Source of the DNA: Marinobacter changyiensis
GTDB lineage: Bacteria; Pseudomonadota; Gammaproteobacteria; Pseudomonadales; Oleiphilaceae
DNA: 64,000 nucleotides
Reading direction: 5' to 3'
Assembly: GCF_009193265.1 (NCBI RefSeq)
Contig: NZ_VZZZ01000004.1
Span: 372,001 to 436,000, forward strand
Shown here: one piece after another, positions 37,001 to 44,744 of the stretch
How positions within the stretch are numbered: the first letter of the stretch is position 1
How the letters are laid out: each line of letters starts with the position of its first letter
The notes under the pieces: model-generated
What the model was told of the DNA's origin: nothing
Seen by the model: only the letters and a program-made list of their open reading frames with translations
Databases searched by the model: none
Made by a program: the position numbers and the translations under genes

Positions 37001-37888
37001 CCCCGCACCAATGTGCCAGGTCTTTCGCGGTCCTACCTTGGTGGGCGGGTAGGCTCAGGCGCCGGAACTGGTTTTGTCCGGGGTCTCACCTCCGGCCCTG
37101 CTCCACAGGCACCCCAATCGAGCCTTCGTCCAGGGGATTTTGTGACCCTGCGATGCCCGGATGCCGCGATTGACTCGGGTGTCACCCGGCCTCGGCTGCG
37201 CATTTCCGGGTCCGCCCGGGTGGTCATGTTGCTTGGTAACGGTGCCGTGCTGCACGACTTGCCGGTGACAGACACGGTACTGGACGTGCCGGTCCACACG
37301 GCACTCATTGCGGTGCAGGCCAGTGGCGGTGATGACGGTCGCGCTACCGGACTCCGTGTGGAAGGTTGGCACGATCAGTCACGTCTGATCCGGTTGTCCG
37401 GTCGTTCGGCCCTGGGGGCTGGATGCGTGCTCACCCTCAACGGCGCCAACAGTCGCCCCCGGGTAGGCTGGCACCTGGCGCAGGATCTTGCTCGTGGTGC
37501 CGCATCCGTTTCAACCCGATTCGCCGCTCAAATCACTTGTGTTGGTGTTGTTCTGAAAGGGGCCAGCGCGCGCGCGGCAAGCGATGTGGAGATTGAGTTG
37601 TATGGTGCGACTCATCGACGTGATCCAGTCGAACCCACGGTGGTTCAGGCCGGTTCCAGATCCGTTCTCTTGTTCGATGTGATCCCCAATGGCGGAAATT
37701 CCGGCGTTTCAGTGCGCGCTATTCAAGGTGGTGCCAGGGAGATCGCGGGCATGATTGCGGCGGTTTCTGATGCAGATTCCCTTGCAGAGCTTGTCGCCGA
37801 AAAAGGGTTAACAGACACGGTGTCGCGCTTGCGGGCGGTATCGGGCGAGCGCTGTGACATCGAATGGATTCCGGTACAGGGGCCGTAA
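28076..37888 (+). CDS. Giant DUF6603-type protein, 3270 aa
   Basis: A 3270-residue protein with no signal peptide or clear membrane helix. Residues 1-900 and 1120-2100 are long runs of short beta-like segments separated by helical linkers. Residues about 900-1110 resemble an alpha/beta hydrolase whose nucleophile is lost: the elbow reads AFGAAGAAA (988-996) where GxSxG would stand, followed by VITVGAPWGP. Residues about 2130-2590 resemble DUF6603, with conserved blocks such as FFVFGAIQGPIGGPPAFFLT, SFTSFSLVDG and LTGGFAFATWWLGP. A Ser/Gly/Pro-rich linker near 2600-2650 leads to beta-rich C-terminal domains. GGAGG precedes the ATG. The family has no established function. The role is unknown; a scaffold or lipid-groove-like beta structure is conceivable. 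Confidence 0.85.
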   Translation: MGAGQNLDVFSTLAEAVGLTRDGELQGPWFQDPLGTPTGSKRGLSSMMYLDDQREALIAFVDDVLGSPDRDTEGDATWVPLFKDSGTTIFVVVRQACDGARVGFGIEYESGSETPSVAVRAHVPVFQFAREGAGPLDSTGTEPDWLVLGRADARIDISLDVGISNETPTPGELFIGGVCLAVKVPTDASGDLTFSVGFRRLQLPGSSVPKDFDLTVDSIDELGGEFLEFMTGLIQAQAEALDTSDTATAPFAALTALAGLRSVNHIPAFPLEELISRGIPAVTHWLESILADTDARNAWLGQWSALVGGTVNTTRSGIEFSDGQLTGAVGLRVESSSGGGLIITPWLEGALRPRSGAEAKAQIDLLILETLTSSVRALPNLSLSAVFGQEAGLGSGLLPDDPGLGSVKVGLVLSDGRPAFALTAHDVTLGGVSHEVLDLSSPEAALDAAGGVVDGALVAALNSLGRPGEISALLLGLDPPVGISGPSAIDLITDPIGKTSAYWNALLGSPTSMTVVLTAIQELITGSSIEISGDGTAGNPWQIDLDPVAILVTRDDDWLHFDLQAAVEQSVFEGKTADVFVETRLLKLNFSSPAVEFFSRFKAGTRLRESGGDDLRLDLGPMDLIARSVGVSVGWSASGGMSAAVEAPELHIELEAAQDSSSTTISVSVPLPEFHNDGSVTFAPDWEALEQAIAALLQRMESPIINVGLDLMGWPGNGARLSLSALLADPKSALESWMGDLVLHCDHVRHAMSPLCYLLSGFRQWAPLGTGNERRPFRAAIATEPQAPGLAAWLDPGCAIPHGRYEPAAGYFDYSEPPEPATMAAALRSAGTELPDLDDLMTGRDSLADGFRALLDRLTGTDGLLGRPASLPDGVIGVDLTGLSYRELMAYGVLNLLPQEAAGIAPDSVVYVGCEDIWADCFGTHSFDVRTTAGNPALPASALGRWSVCLPSPAAAAAARPDRAPVEEQAQRLVTVLEDRSVAVTVVAFGAAGAAALRAASTLTTVEQVITVGAPWGPVSFNGLSSGLSGDALRLIDLIRRLNEETLAEEEIAGESGPALQFGYVIDRAVVAAGFSAEQLGELPRADEQTRRAGMPVHAVFGALDVDTLESGMAALVADAIEYRYQQFETPETPPRKLHLGVDLPVFDADLGGVLVGAGAILELATCDRGASGDGFAVQTERQLIVDLHFGVHDGWLIGGPGAEQNDIEVRWISARLYLPLQGSARVSGARITLHEASCFGIRRERWVIENGAELAGSTLPTPEIHLIMAEVVARLSSASSSLTQLLADIGLVQAGGYNPEGLDELIVDAGTAVSAALGSSAGSMASAARALGGFSGTGAEISWTIDAATITVNLANRHIRVEVDHTAADLLPISLSVEVSAASASVSTGLGQILEDAGGLRLTGGAQTGSASARLGVEWRLPGAPATRTIDLLAPAQPEDLAKLGAALIPATLVAGFADYLRDNASEDARQEIETLLDGLGLLAPASELPTRRILLPWALFLAPAGWLKSGARHWALDPFGQSVQTLNAVGQLLIPGFSGDGFQVSDEVGVAYGVNGGRLELGVTIDASHSLGPTPVNIAVAGGLSIMTSGAVTPLMATSVTFDGKGLSLRVSPEVRIDLIRAAPAAPMPVYPSGPGLGSLLSTGAGMAIPVVLNALIAERSDPSPSLTKDVAAAIFELGSALDLLESDQFADARIQVFAANPASILFARLPNLVGSAISQLANALDPSGTLVNATSVAAGIFRLALGSSDPVEFILDASSAGPAIEVSASLSITNVGTIGFDRVRVSESGVQMSVSYTASGFDVGNGLMLRPVARVDAGISGSGFQRMAGIGLVTDGVGVQSVQFRWALNETPPRIALVETSLTGETENTDPASVGLALLSQAISMAAGVTLDAMGTLGTDAVDALQDVLFTGGSATLDPTLFDDFSDPEALLKRVFQLGFNLADNNLKITIDNKVDIGFTRNGNLAGIFLSLPEGERIALTSSDPTVDIEVVASWINSPGIAPGLSIFLVEKVGASFALNAGFSLAGLGVRVGKNAGPLLNLGIMSIDAIGVHVYGEAVPAGLGGGVRVQLDGLAIVPSAAGGDNAVANTIMSDAGKDASPSARPAFSPSLAIQQVPGQDLGISLRAGDPPGPWWLAIQRQLGPLYLEQFGFDVTEVNGNVTGISLLFDARLSLFGLTASVEELGLHWLGGDLFELDNWAVDLQGLGVSGDFSGLSIAGGLLKTNLDGKIGYVGMLMGRFGVYGLSLFGGYNEDNGLPSFFVFGAIQGPIGGPPAFFLTGIGGGLGIKRGLRVPDDLSRFGDYPFIKALDPAASVSSDPLQELRQLAAYFPPEPGNFWFAAGISFTSFSLVDGIAVLSVSIGDGLELNLFGLARMALPRPQAALVSIELGLLARFSSSEGLFVIQAQLTDNSWLLYPEVRLTGGFAFATWWLGPIAGQFVLTLGGYHPSFHRAGYPIVARLGLQWRVSNSIVIKGGAYFALTSEALMAGVEVEVSADFGFAWARIAFGANAIVYFDPFYFMADAYARISAGIRIKTFLGTIRISISLGARIEVEGPDFRGKATIEIGPCDIRVRFGSSREIRGIFVDWDGFVPKYLEETGPGRARTLSGAAGKGSLPASTNGDTSAPSSDGSREKPFEVFAEFEVSVVATAPVTKFDFDDPAVDKTITPRLPDGTPVAMGLSPMNASGLSGTLKLRLERNAGGPWVDRTADLRPLVEGMVDEKDTEEGPTYGLEAFPIGVWGTPEDPDQPSSPLPKGDVIFAGSRLKLVAAADMSSQTGPEIDYYRVETGRRPLPLSATGSSRLANLDRAVGMGLSPVAASVPEAFNEARKYLFAAPAGATPDGLLAVGSRSVKAQAIYENSRTAPPLFGTLMDGLEAENSGSPAVSQMATANPVGIRQPDKPFVTGFMASGAGVALRAATTSVSDGRIKRRPAPSTESVRGRLGRSLPIKLNLTNAPSRIGDDTVVLRGSVPRTNVPGLSRSYLGGRVGSGAGTGFVRGLTSGPAPQAPQSSLRPGDFVTLRCPDAAIDSGVTRPRLRISGSARVVMLLGNGAVLHDLPVTDTVLDVPVHTALIAVQASGGDDGRATGLRVEGWHDQSRLIRLSGRSALGAGCVLTLNGANSRPRVGWHLAQDLARGAASVSTRFAAQITCVGVVLKGASARAASDVEIELYGATHRRDPVEPTVVQAGSRSVLLFDVIPNGGNSGVSVRAIQGGAREIAGMIAAVSDADSLAELVAEKGLTDTVSRLRAVSGERCDIEWIPVQGP

Positions 37889-37927
37889 AACCGGATTTGG
37901 TCATGCAGACAGAAGGAATAGGAACTC

Positions 37928-39973
37928 ATGCCTGTTGGTGAAGGTAAATTCAAGCTCTACGCCAAACTGCCGCCACCGCTGGAGGCCGGCCTGTGGCGGC
38001 TGAGAGCTGATCAGCATTTCGAGGCCCAAACGCCGGAAACGGAACTGGACGAACATGATCTGCACGTGGACCAGGAAAATGTGCATCTGCGTATACGGTC
38101 ACCCAGGTATCTGCTGCCGCCGGATCAGATCCTGTCCACCTACCCACCAGCCAACTCGTTCGGAAGCTATGGTAGCCGCTTACCACAGGTTGTGATCAAG
38201 CGCCGGACGCTGCCTTGGGAAAGGCGTCTTGTCGGGGCGCCGGCTAAAACGCCCTGGTTTGCTCTGGTGCTGATTGCCGAGGGAGAAGCAAAACTGGAAA
38301 CCTCGGTGGACGTGGAAAACTGTGTAACAGCGGATGTGGAACTGGAGGATCCGGAGGAATTGAAAGAGGTTGCCAAGGGCAATTGCCTGGTGGCAAAGAA
38401 ATCATTGATTGACCGGGTTTTCCCCACCAGGAGAGACGTTGACCTGCTGGTTCATGCCCGGGAAGTCGACATCCATGACACTGAACTGATGATGGGTGAT
38501 GACGACGGGTTCCTGGCGGTGGTGATCAGCAACCGTCTGCCGCTGCCGGGAAAGGACGCGGAAGGCAATGACGCGCCGGTGAAATACCTTGCGTGCCTGA
38601 TCAACCTGGAAGGCCAGTACGATGTGCTACTGCCCCGATCGCCAGATCCGGCACCGGCATTTGCTACGGAGTTCCTGGCCAAAACTGTTTTGGTCCAGGC
38701 GCAGGCGGCGCAGGATGACCACCTGATTATGGAGACGGCGCTTGGTCCCGCGCGTGCTGGTACCAACCCTGCCGATCTGGGCGAGCTGACAAATCCGGTT
38801 CCGTTGGCAGCGGGCAGCCAAGGCTCCCATACCACCCGGTATCAGTCCGGTGCTGCAGCCGGCGCCGGGGCAAAGCCTTACGCGGGTAGCGGACAATGGT
38901 CGGCAGCTGCACTGGCCAGGAATACGTCGGCTCAGGTTGCCCTTCAGATGGCCGAGTCTTTTCGCATTGTCCATGACTATGGGGCAACGCCGTTCGATAA
39001 GGAATACCGCTTCCCGGTGCTTTTGCACTGGAGTTTTACCACTACCGGCGATACCACTTTCCGTTCCCTGATGACCAACCTCGATTCCCGGTTGCTGGGC
39101 GATGTGGGGGATCCCAAGCCTCTAAGCGGGCGGCTTCCCCTGGAAGTTGTTGAGAGCGGCCATGTCGGTCTGGCACACCAGACCCGTGAAGGCGACCGGG
39201 TCCGGGCCTGGTACCGCGGCCCTCTGGTTCCCCATCCCACAAAAAATACCGGTGCTGACCGGCTCAAGCTGGCCCATAGCTCGGACCAGCTCAGAGTGGT
39301 CATTCCCGATGGCAGGGAAGACCTCTCGCTGGCAACCGCCTTCGAGACCGGGCGGCTGCTGACGCTCTCGCAACCATCCATCATTGCCGCGCTGATGCGC
39401 TGGCGTCAGACGGATTATCACGCGGCACGACTGCACTCGTTTTTGGTCAGCAACCGGAATTTCTGGGAGGAACTGCTCGGTATCGGCTTTGAAAAGATCG
39501 ACCTTCACAAGATAGGCCCTCTGGCAGGTCGCTTTTTGGCAGATGCCATCGTCAGGAATCCGGAACGGTTCCTCGGCAATCCGCGCCCCCGCGTCACCCC
39601 CGGACGTCCACTGGAATTCGATGGTCAGGCGACTGTGCTGCTGGCGCGCGGGCTTGGACTGGAGCCGGCGCTTTTTACGGGAGATCTGAACAAAGTCTTC
39701 AATGGTTTGCGGGATGTCCAGATTCCAAGGGATGACCTGGTGGCAGCGGACCTTGGGCGGATCGATGTCCGGGAAGCCCTCGAATCCGATCTGGACCGGC
39801 AACGGATTGATCTCGTGTCCAACGCGCTTTCAAACAAATTGCTGAACGACAACCTGACGGGTCCGGCATTTCCGGTGACAAATCGACTCCGGGTGGATCT
39901 TGTGGACGACACTCTGGACGTGATCCTGGGTGACTCAATACGTCCCGGTTCCACTGATGAGGACGGATCATGA
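37928..39973 (+). CDS. Unknown 681-aa protein of the giant-protein operon
   Basis: I do not recognise a named family. The protein is soluble and lacks a signal peptide. Its N-terminal third is beta-rich and contains LPPDQILSTYPPANSFGSYG and LPQVVIKRRTLPWERRL (about residues 61-98), which look like conserved structural motifs. A Gly/Ala-rich segment near 290-330 separates it from a helical C-terminal half with LTLSQPSIIAALMRWRQTDY and FLADAIVRNPERFLG. AGAAGGAATAGGA precedes the ATG, 39 bases after the giant gene. Its stop overlaps the next start (ATGA). A baseplate-like or scaffold part of a multi-protein assembly would fit the context, but this is inference. Confidence 0.8.
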   Translation: MPVGEGKFKLYAKLPPPLEAGLWRLRADQHFEAQTPETELDEHDLHVDQENVHLRIRSPRYLLPPDQILSTYPPANSFGSYGSRLPQVVIKRRTLPWERRLVGAPAKTPWFALVLIAEGEAKLETSVDVENCVTADVELEDPEELKEVAKGNCLVAKKSLIDRVFPTRRDVDLLVHAREVDIHDTELMMGDDDGFLAVVISNRLPLPGKDAEGNDAPVKYLACLINLEGQYDVLLPRSPDPAPAFATEFLAKTVLVQAQAAQDDHLIMETALGPARAGTNPADLGELTNPVPLAAGSQGSHTTRYQSGAAAGAGAKPYAGSGQWSAAALARNTSAQVALQMAESFRIVHDYGATPFDKEYRFPVLLHWSFTTTGDTTFRSLMTNLDSRLLGDVGDPKPLSGRLPLEVVESGHVGLAHQTREGDRVRAWYRGPLVPHPTKNTGADRLKLAHSSDQLRVVIPDGREDLSLATAFETGRLLTLSQPSIIAALMRWRQTDYHAARLHSFLVSNRNFWEELLGIGFEKIDLHKIGPLAGRFLADAIVRNPERFLGNPRPRVTPGRPLEFDGQATVLLARGLGLEPALFTGDLNKVFNGLRDVQIPRDDLVAADLGRIDVREALESDLDRQRIDLVSNALSNKLLNDNLTGPAFPVTNRLRVDLVDDTLDVILGDSIRPGSTDEDGS

Positions 39974-40941
39974 TTAACAAAAATATCGATGTTCTGGAGC
40001 ATCTTGGCCTTGAGTTCGAAAAGGCAGCGCGAGCTCCCTTCACGGAATTCAGGCACGACGACAATACCGCTATGCCGGCAGAGCTCAGAAACTGGCTCGT
40101 GCGGCTGCGGCTACTGGAAGGCGTACCCTTTGCCAATTTGGTCGCGGACAGTGAGCTGCTTCCGCAGGAATCCATTCGCTGGTTTTACCTGGACCGGCGC
40201 TGGAGTGACGCTCTGGTGCAGGGTGCCCTCAGCGTTGGCACCGTCAACAGTGATGACCGAATACAACTCGATGCTCAATACACCGCAATTCGCGCAGAGC
40301 TGGACACCGAGGAACGTAATGTCCGACGAAGAAAGGGTGTCGCCCGGCTCACGGGTCAGCCCGGACCCCTCACCGGTTTTCTATTACGTTCCGCTGCCGT
40401 TTCCGGTTGGCCGGGCCTCCATGTCCGCGCGTTCAATGTGGATCCGGAAGAGGGCGATGATGCCCGGTTTACGGAGGATGACCCTCGTCGAATCCGGCTT
40501 CTGCGTCTCGAACGTCTGGCCCCGGCGGTTTTGCTTTGCCTGTTCGACGGCATCCCCAAGGTCGTTCACATCGAGGAGCCAAGGCAGGGCATCCAGTTCG
40601 GATTCATGCACCAGGACAACGGCAATCAACGCTCTGCCAGCTTGCGGCCCCGTGACAAAAGCAGCTTTGAGTACCTGGCTGGCGATGGCAGTAAGGATGT
40701 GGACGTGCCGTTCCGGGTTGGCTCCTCCGGTGTGGTGGATATTCGCCGTCTGTCTGATGCCCTTGCAGCCCATCCTGAAACCGGTGCCAGTGATGGCCTC
40801 GACAGCGCGGAATACGCGCTCCAGCTCATCCGCTTTCCGTGGCGGCAGGTATTTGGCGAAGTCCAGGTACCGCCGATCAGTGCCATGTTCCGGGCCACCA
40901 TCGAGTATGAATCGATGGTGAATGCCACCTTCAAGCTGTGA
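39970..40941 (+). CDS. Unknown 323-aa protein of the giant-protein operon
   Basis: Unrecognised. This soluble protein starts with a helical region (LEHLGLEFEKAARAPFTEF, about 9-27) and RNWLVRLRLLEGVPFANLV (about 40-58), continues with VADSELLPQESIRWFYLDRR, and has a mixed alpha/beta second half with LRLERLAPAVLLCLFDGIP and a C-terminal segment VFGEVQVPPISAMFRATIEY. There is no signal peptide. It overlaps the preceding stop by four bases (ATGA), and the following gene begins at or within 12 bases of its stop. This coupling to both neighbours indicates a subunit made in fixed proportion to them. Confidence 0.8.
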   Translation: MINKNIDVLEHLGLEFEKAARAPFTEFRHDDNTAMPAELRNWLVRLRLLEGVPFANLVADSELLPQESIRWFYLDRRWSDALVQGALSVGTVNSDDRIQLDAQYTAIRAELDTEERNVRRRKGVARLTGQPGPLTGFLLRSAAVSGWPGLHVRAFNVDPEEGDDARFTEDDPRRIRLLRLERLAPAVLLCLFDGIPKVVHIEEPRQGIQFGFMHQDNGNQRSASLRPRDKSSFEYLAGDGSKDVDVPFRVGSSGVVDIRRLSDALAAHPETGASDGLDSAEYALQLIRFPWRQVFGEVQVPPISAMFRATIEYESMVNATFKL

Positions 40942-40949
40942 GGCCCGAC

Positions 40950-43900
40950 ATGTTCAAACACTTGCTCAAAAAGAAAACACTCACCAGGGCCGTCTTCGAC
41001 GAGCGCTGGGCATGGTTGGTCAGGGCGGATACCGACCTGGGCTCTGTGACAACCTGGGACCCGAATCTGCGCAGAAACAAACGCATACTGGTGCCCGTGG
41101 ACGTTCAGGCGTATGTGGCTCATGAATCCAACCCGGAAGCTCTGGTGCCAGTGACCGGAGGGCCCGGTGATCCTGTGCCTTTTGCCGAAGGCAGCCTTCC
41201 TGAGCCCGGCATACACCTGCATTGGGCGCTACCCGATGCGCTGCTCAGAGGCGCTGAATCGTCATCGGGTGGGGAACTTGAGATGACCGAGTTGCCCGAC
41301 TGCTGGGTTGTGATTCGGTCTCTGTTTCCCGTGGGGATCACCCGGCCCATGCTCAGGGGGTGGGTGGTGGATGCAAAGAAAGGGTCACTGACGCCGCTGG
41401 ATCTGTATCGGGGGGTAACGAATGACAGTGAGGACAAACCTGCCTACGACCGACTCGACGGAACTGTTGGTGGATCACCATTATGGACGGCGTCCTACAG
41501 TGCAAGTGCCGGGCGGTTCGGCTTCCACGATGCCCTGGAAGACTTGCCAGAGCTGAAGAAAGTGGCGAAGGACGGCTTCGAGAGAAACGTCGCCACCTAT
41601 GTGGTGGCGGGCTGGTATACCGACATCGAAAAGGATCCTTTAGGCGTAAGCAGAACGGCAGACCTGCTAGAGGTCATGGCAGAGCTTGGCTGGCACCTTG
41701 ATCCGGAAGCCGAGCCGCCCAGCAACGAACCCGATCTTGCGGTGCTGGAGCGCTTACTCTCCAAAGGCCAGTTTAAACACCCGACTGAATCGACACCCAC
41801 GAAAATCGTCGCCCGCGGCAGGGAAGAATCTTTTACGTATGCTGATATTGCCCCGGAGATGTCCTTACCCGTCGATAAGGCGGCCAACGTTCTGATTGCC
41901 CAGAAACCACCCAGGTTCCTGTCGCTATTTCACGGGATGATTACCGGTGTTCCTGTTGAAACCGCGTTACCCGGCGTTGATGAGCGGCCCCGGAGTGAGT
42001 CGCTGGCTGTTTCAGCGGGTTTTGATACGGATGATCTTGTTACCGGTCTTGGCGCAGAAACGCTGGGTTCCAGCCTTTCTCAGAGAAGGGCAGCGGAAAT
42101 GCTGGCTGCCGCCTTTACCAGCGATCTGATTGATCGGGTTGGCACTCAGGACGGCCTGCGGGATATCGCCGAGCGGGAACACGATGACATGTTCAGTTCT
42201 TTACCGGGTAAACCGCTGCCTCAAGCCAGGTTCGATCACCTCAGGGCTGAAGACTCCGCTTCGGTGAATGCCACCACGGTAGGCCGCAAGGGTAGGGCCA
42301 GGCTCGCACGGCAGAGTAAGGGCGACAACTTGAGCCCTCGGCCAAAGTGGCGCGACAAGGTGGTGTTCAGGGAACCGGGCGCTGCTCCCAAGGCGTCCGA
42401 ACTGAATATTCAGGAAAAGGTTGTTACAGGTGCGCTCAAGGACCGGCGCACCGTGGAACGTCCCGCGCCAAGAATTTTCATCCCTCAGCCGCCCTCAATC
42501 GCTATCAAGGGAGCCCGGCCAAGCTTGCGCCATCATTTTGATGGTTTATACGATGACGAAGGCCGCTTGCGATGCCGCTATCCCAATGAAGCGGTAAAAG
42601 GAATCAAGGGCGTCGTTAAAGCCCGCGACCTGGTGCCAACACTGGGGTCGGGTGCCGTTCCACCGGAGGTTCTGACGGTCGTGCGCGAGGCCATGGTGCT
42701 CAATCCCTATTGCAGCCGCTGGCTGGCTAATGCAGCCGCTGACAAGGCAGAAAACCGGCCGCAATATCAGCATCGCATCGAAGGCGAAATGCTCAGGCTG
42801 TTTTCCAGCGATGGTCGTTACGACGGCAGCGGGGAGTACACTCTGTCCGAGAGTGGGGTCAGTCCCCAGGCACCGGGACAGGAAGGCTGGCGGTCGGTGG
42901 CATTTTTCGATACCACCATCAAGAAACAGGCGGCAGCAGAATTGGCGCGGGCTTCCTACCTCGAGGGTTTCACCCCCAGCCCCCTGGGGGTTACGGCCTG
43001 GCGACAGCCATGGGTCCCCCTGTGGCTGGAGTGGCGGGTTGAACTGGAAGGTTCGACCCGGCTGAGCGACTGGGCGCTTGATGACCTGGAACTGATCCGC
43101 CGCGGAGATTCCGCTGACGTTCAGATGATCGAGATCATCGGTCGCAGCCCCATCAGCCGGGGGCTTGGCACCGCCCTTCATACCGGTATCGAGCGGTGGA
43201 TCAAGGCGGAACAGGAACGAGAAGCCACCGGCGATTCACTCACGGCTTCGGAACAGCGATCGCTGGAGTCACTGGCCGATTTTCTGGAACCGCTGGACCT
43301 TGCTTCGGCTTCTCTGGATGGCATCCGTGAGCAGCTTTTGGGGCTTAATTATAGTGGTGGGTTTTTCTCGACCCCCGGAGCCGATGATCGTCCGGAAGTG
43401 GTCGCTGATCCGTTACCCCTGTTCGGTGGCACTCTGACATTCAGTGCGCTTCGGTTGGTAGACGCATTCGGGCGGGTGTTGAATGTTCCCACCGACAATA
43501 TTCGCACGACCACACCATTGGAGATTGCTGACGCCCCGTCCTCCATAAAAATGTCTGCAAGAATACAGAGTGGCGCGCGCTGGCTGTTTCGGCTGGTGGA
43601 TCCCGCCTGCCAGGGCGAGCCTTCGGTGGCGCCAGAAGCGTTCGTCAATCAATTAGAGCCGGACCTGGCGGTGAACCCCGTAGCGGGTTTTCTTCTTCCC
43701 GACCACATTGATGAGTCTCTGGAAGCCTTCGACATTCAGGGCAACCCTCTAGGCCAGATCAGTCACCATGAATTGACCAATGCCGTGCGTTGGGAACCCG
43801 CGCCCGGACGCCCTTTGCCACCGGGAGCTGGCCCGATGGCGGAGCTGCCAGCCAGTGCGACACCTCTGGGCAAGCTGGTGGTCGGGGTAATCCGCTCAGA

Positions 43901-44744
43901 TGTCCGGCAGCGCGACGGCGAGTTGCCTCAAACCGAGAGTTCATTGACCGCGCTGCTCCGCGCGATCGATACCACACTCTGGACGGTGGACACCTACAGT
44001 ACGCTTGGATCGGGGACCGTTGCCGGACTGGTTGGTCGCCCGATTGCCGTGGTGAAGGCGACGTTGAGACTGGATATTCCCGATGATCTGGACGACGTAC
44101 GGGTGGATTCTGAAGCAACCGCTGAAGCCCGACGAGCCGCCTTCGATGCCTTGCGGGATGAGTCTTTTCCCGTGCGACTGGGCGACCTGCAGAGAAGCGA
44201 CGATTCGCTGTTAGGTTATTTCCTCGATGACGATTACGACCACTTCCATCTGGTTGACAAATCCATCGCCGCTCTGGCCCGCGATTCGGGCCGCCGCCGT
44301 GGCCAGCTGGGCTTGCTCGGCCAGGTTCACATCCCTGACGTTCAGCCGCTGGACCATCCGTATCTGTTCAGCGAGGACACTCTCTACATCCAGCCGGGAC
44401 AGGCCCGCCAGTTGACGTTGCTGATGCTGCCGGCAGGCAGAGTGCATCTGACGTCGGGCATATTGCCCAGAAAAGCTCTGGCGCTGAATGACGCATGGAT
44501 TAATCAAGGATTGAAGCGTGTTATTCCTTCCGTGAGAGTAGGGCCTGTGCTGGTGGACCCGGAGGAAATCCGGTTGCCGAAGGTGAACTTGCTGGGAGAG
44601 AAACAACAGTTCACCCGACGCACCGGACCGCTGACATGGCGAGATGATCCGATTGTGTCAGCGAGTCAATCGGCCTTGCTGCCCCGAATGCCCCATGAAT
44701 TCCAGGAGGGTTGGATCCGGATAATCGAGGAGGATGAATCATGA
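40950..44744 (+). CDS. Unknown ~1264-aa protein of the giant-protein operon
   Basis: Unrecognised function. The N-terminal part contains EPGIHLHWALPDALLRGAE (about 84-102) and ELPDCWVVIRSLFP near 112-125, a pairing I associate with large uncharacterised bacterial proteins. Further on are a charged segment with RxxR-rich stretches (about 440-530), a block with NPYCSRWLANAAADKAENR near 585-603, and a beta-rich C-terminal half. There is no signal peptide. The ATG at 40950 has GAGG at good distance; a GTG at 40938 overlapping the previous stop (GTGA) would add four residues and is an alternative start. It overlaps the next gene by four bases. Confidence 0.8.
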   Translation: MFKHLLKKKTLTRAVFDERWAWLVRADTDLGSVTTWDPNLRRNKRILVPVDVQAYVAHESNPEALVPVTGGPGDPVPFAEGSLPEPGIHLHWALPDALLRGAESSSGGELEMTELPDCWVVIRSLFPVGITRPMLRGWVVDAKKGSLTPLDLYRGVTNDSEDKPAYDRLDGTVGGSPLWTASYSASAGRFGFHDALEDLPELKKVAKDGFERNVATYVVAGWYTDIEKDPLGVSRTADLLEVMAELGWHLDPEAEPPSNEPDLAVLERLLSKGQFKHPTESTPTKIVARGREESFTYADIAPEMSLPVDKAANVLIAQKPPRFLSLFHGMITGVPVETALPGVDERPRSESLAVSAGFDTDDLVTGLGAETLGSSLSQRRAAEMLAAAFTSDLIDRVGTQDGLRDIAEREHDDMFSSLPGKPLPQARFDHLRAEDSASVNATTVGRKGRARLARQSKGDNLSPRPKWRDKVVFREPGAAPKASELNIQEKVVTGALKDRRTVERPAPRIFIPQPPSIAIKGARPSLRHHFDGLYDDEGRLRCRYPNEAVKGIKGVVKARDLVPTLGSGAVPPEVLTVVREAMVLNPYCSRWLANAAADKAENRPQYQHRIEGEMLRLFSSDGRYDGSGEYTLSESGVSPQAPGQEGWRSVAFFDTTIKKQAAAELARASYLEGFTPSPLGVTAWRQPWVPLWLEWRVELEGSTRLSDWALDDLELIRRGDSADVQMIEIIGRSPISRGLGTALHTGIERWIKAEQEREATGDSLTASEQRSLESLADFLEPLDLASASLDGIREQLLGLNYSGGFFSTPGADDRPEVVADPLPLFGGTLTFSALRLVDAFGRVLNVPTDNIRTTTPLEIADAPSSIKMSARIQSGARWLFRLVDPACQGEPSVAPEAFVNQLEPDLAVNPVAGFLLPDHIDESLEAFDIQGNPLGQISHHELTNAVRWEPAPGRPLPPGAGPMAELPASATPLGKLVVGVIRSDVRQRDGELPQTESSLTALLRAIDTTLWTVDTYSTLGSGTVAGLVGRPIAVVKATLRLDIPDDLDDVRVDSEATAEARRAAFDALRDESFPVRLGDLQRSDDSLLGYFLDDDYDHFHLVDKSIAALARDSGRRRGQLGLLGQVHIPDVQPLDHPYLFSEDTLYIQPGQARQLTLLMLPAGRVHLTSGILPRKALALNDAWINQGLKRVIPSVRVGPVLVDPEEIRLPKVNLLGEKQQFTRRTGPLTWRDDPIVSASQSALLPRMPHEFQEGWIRIIEEDES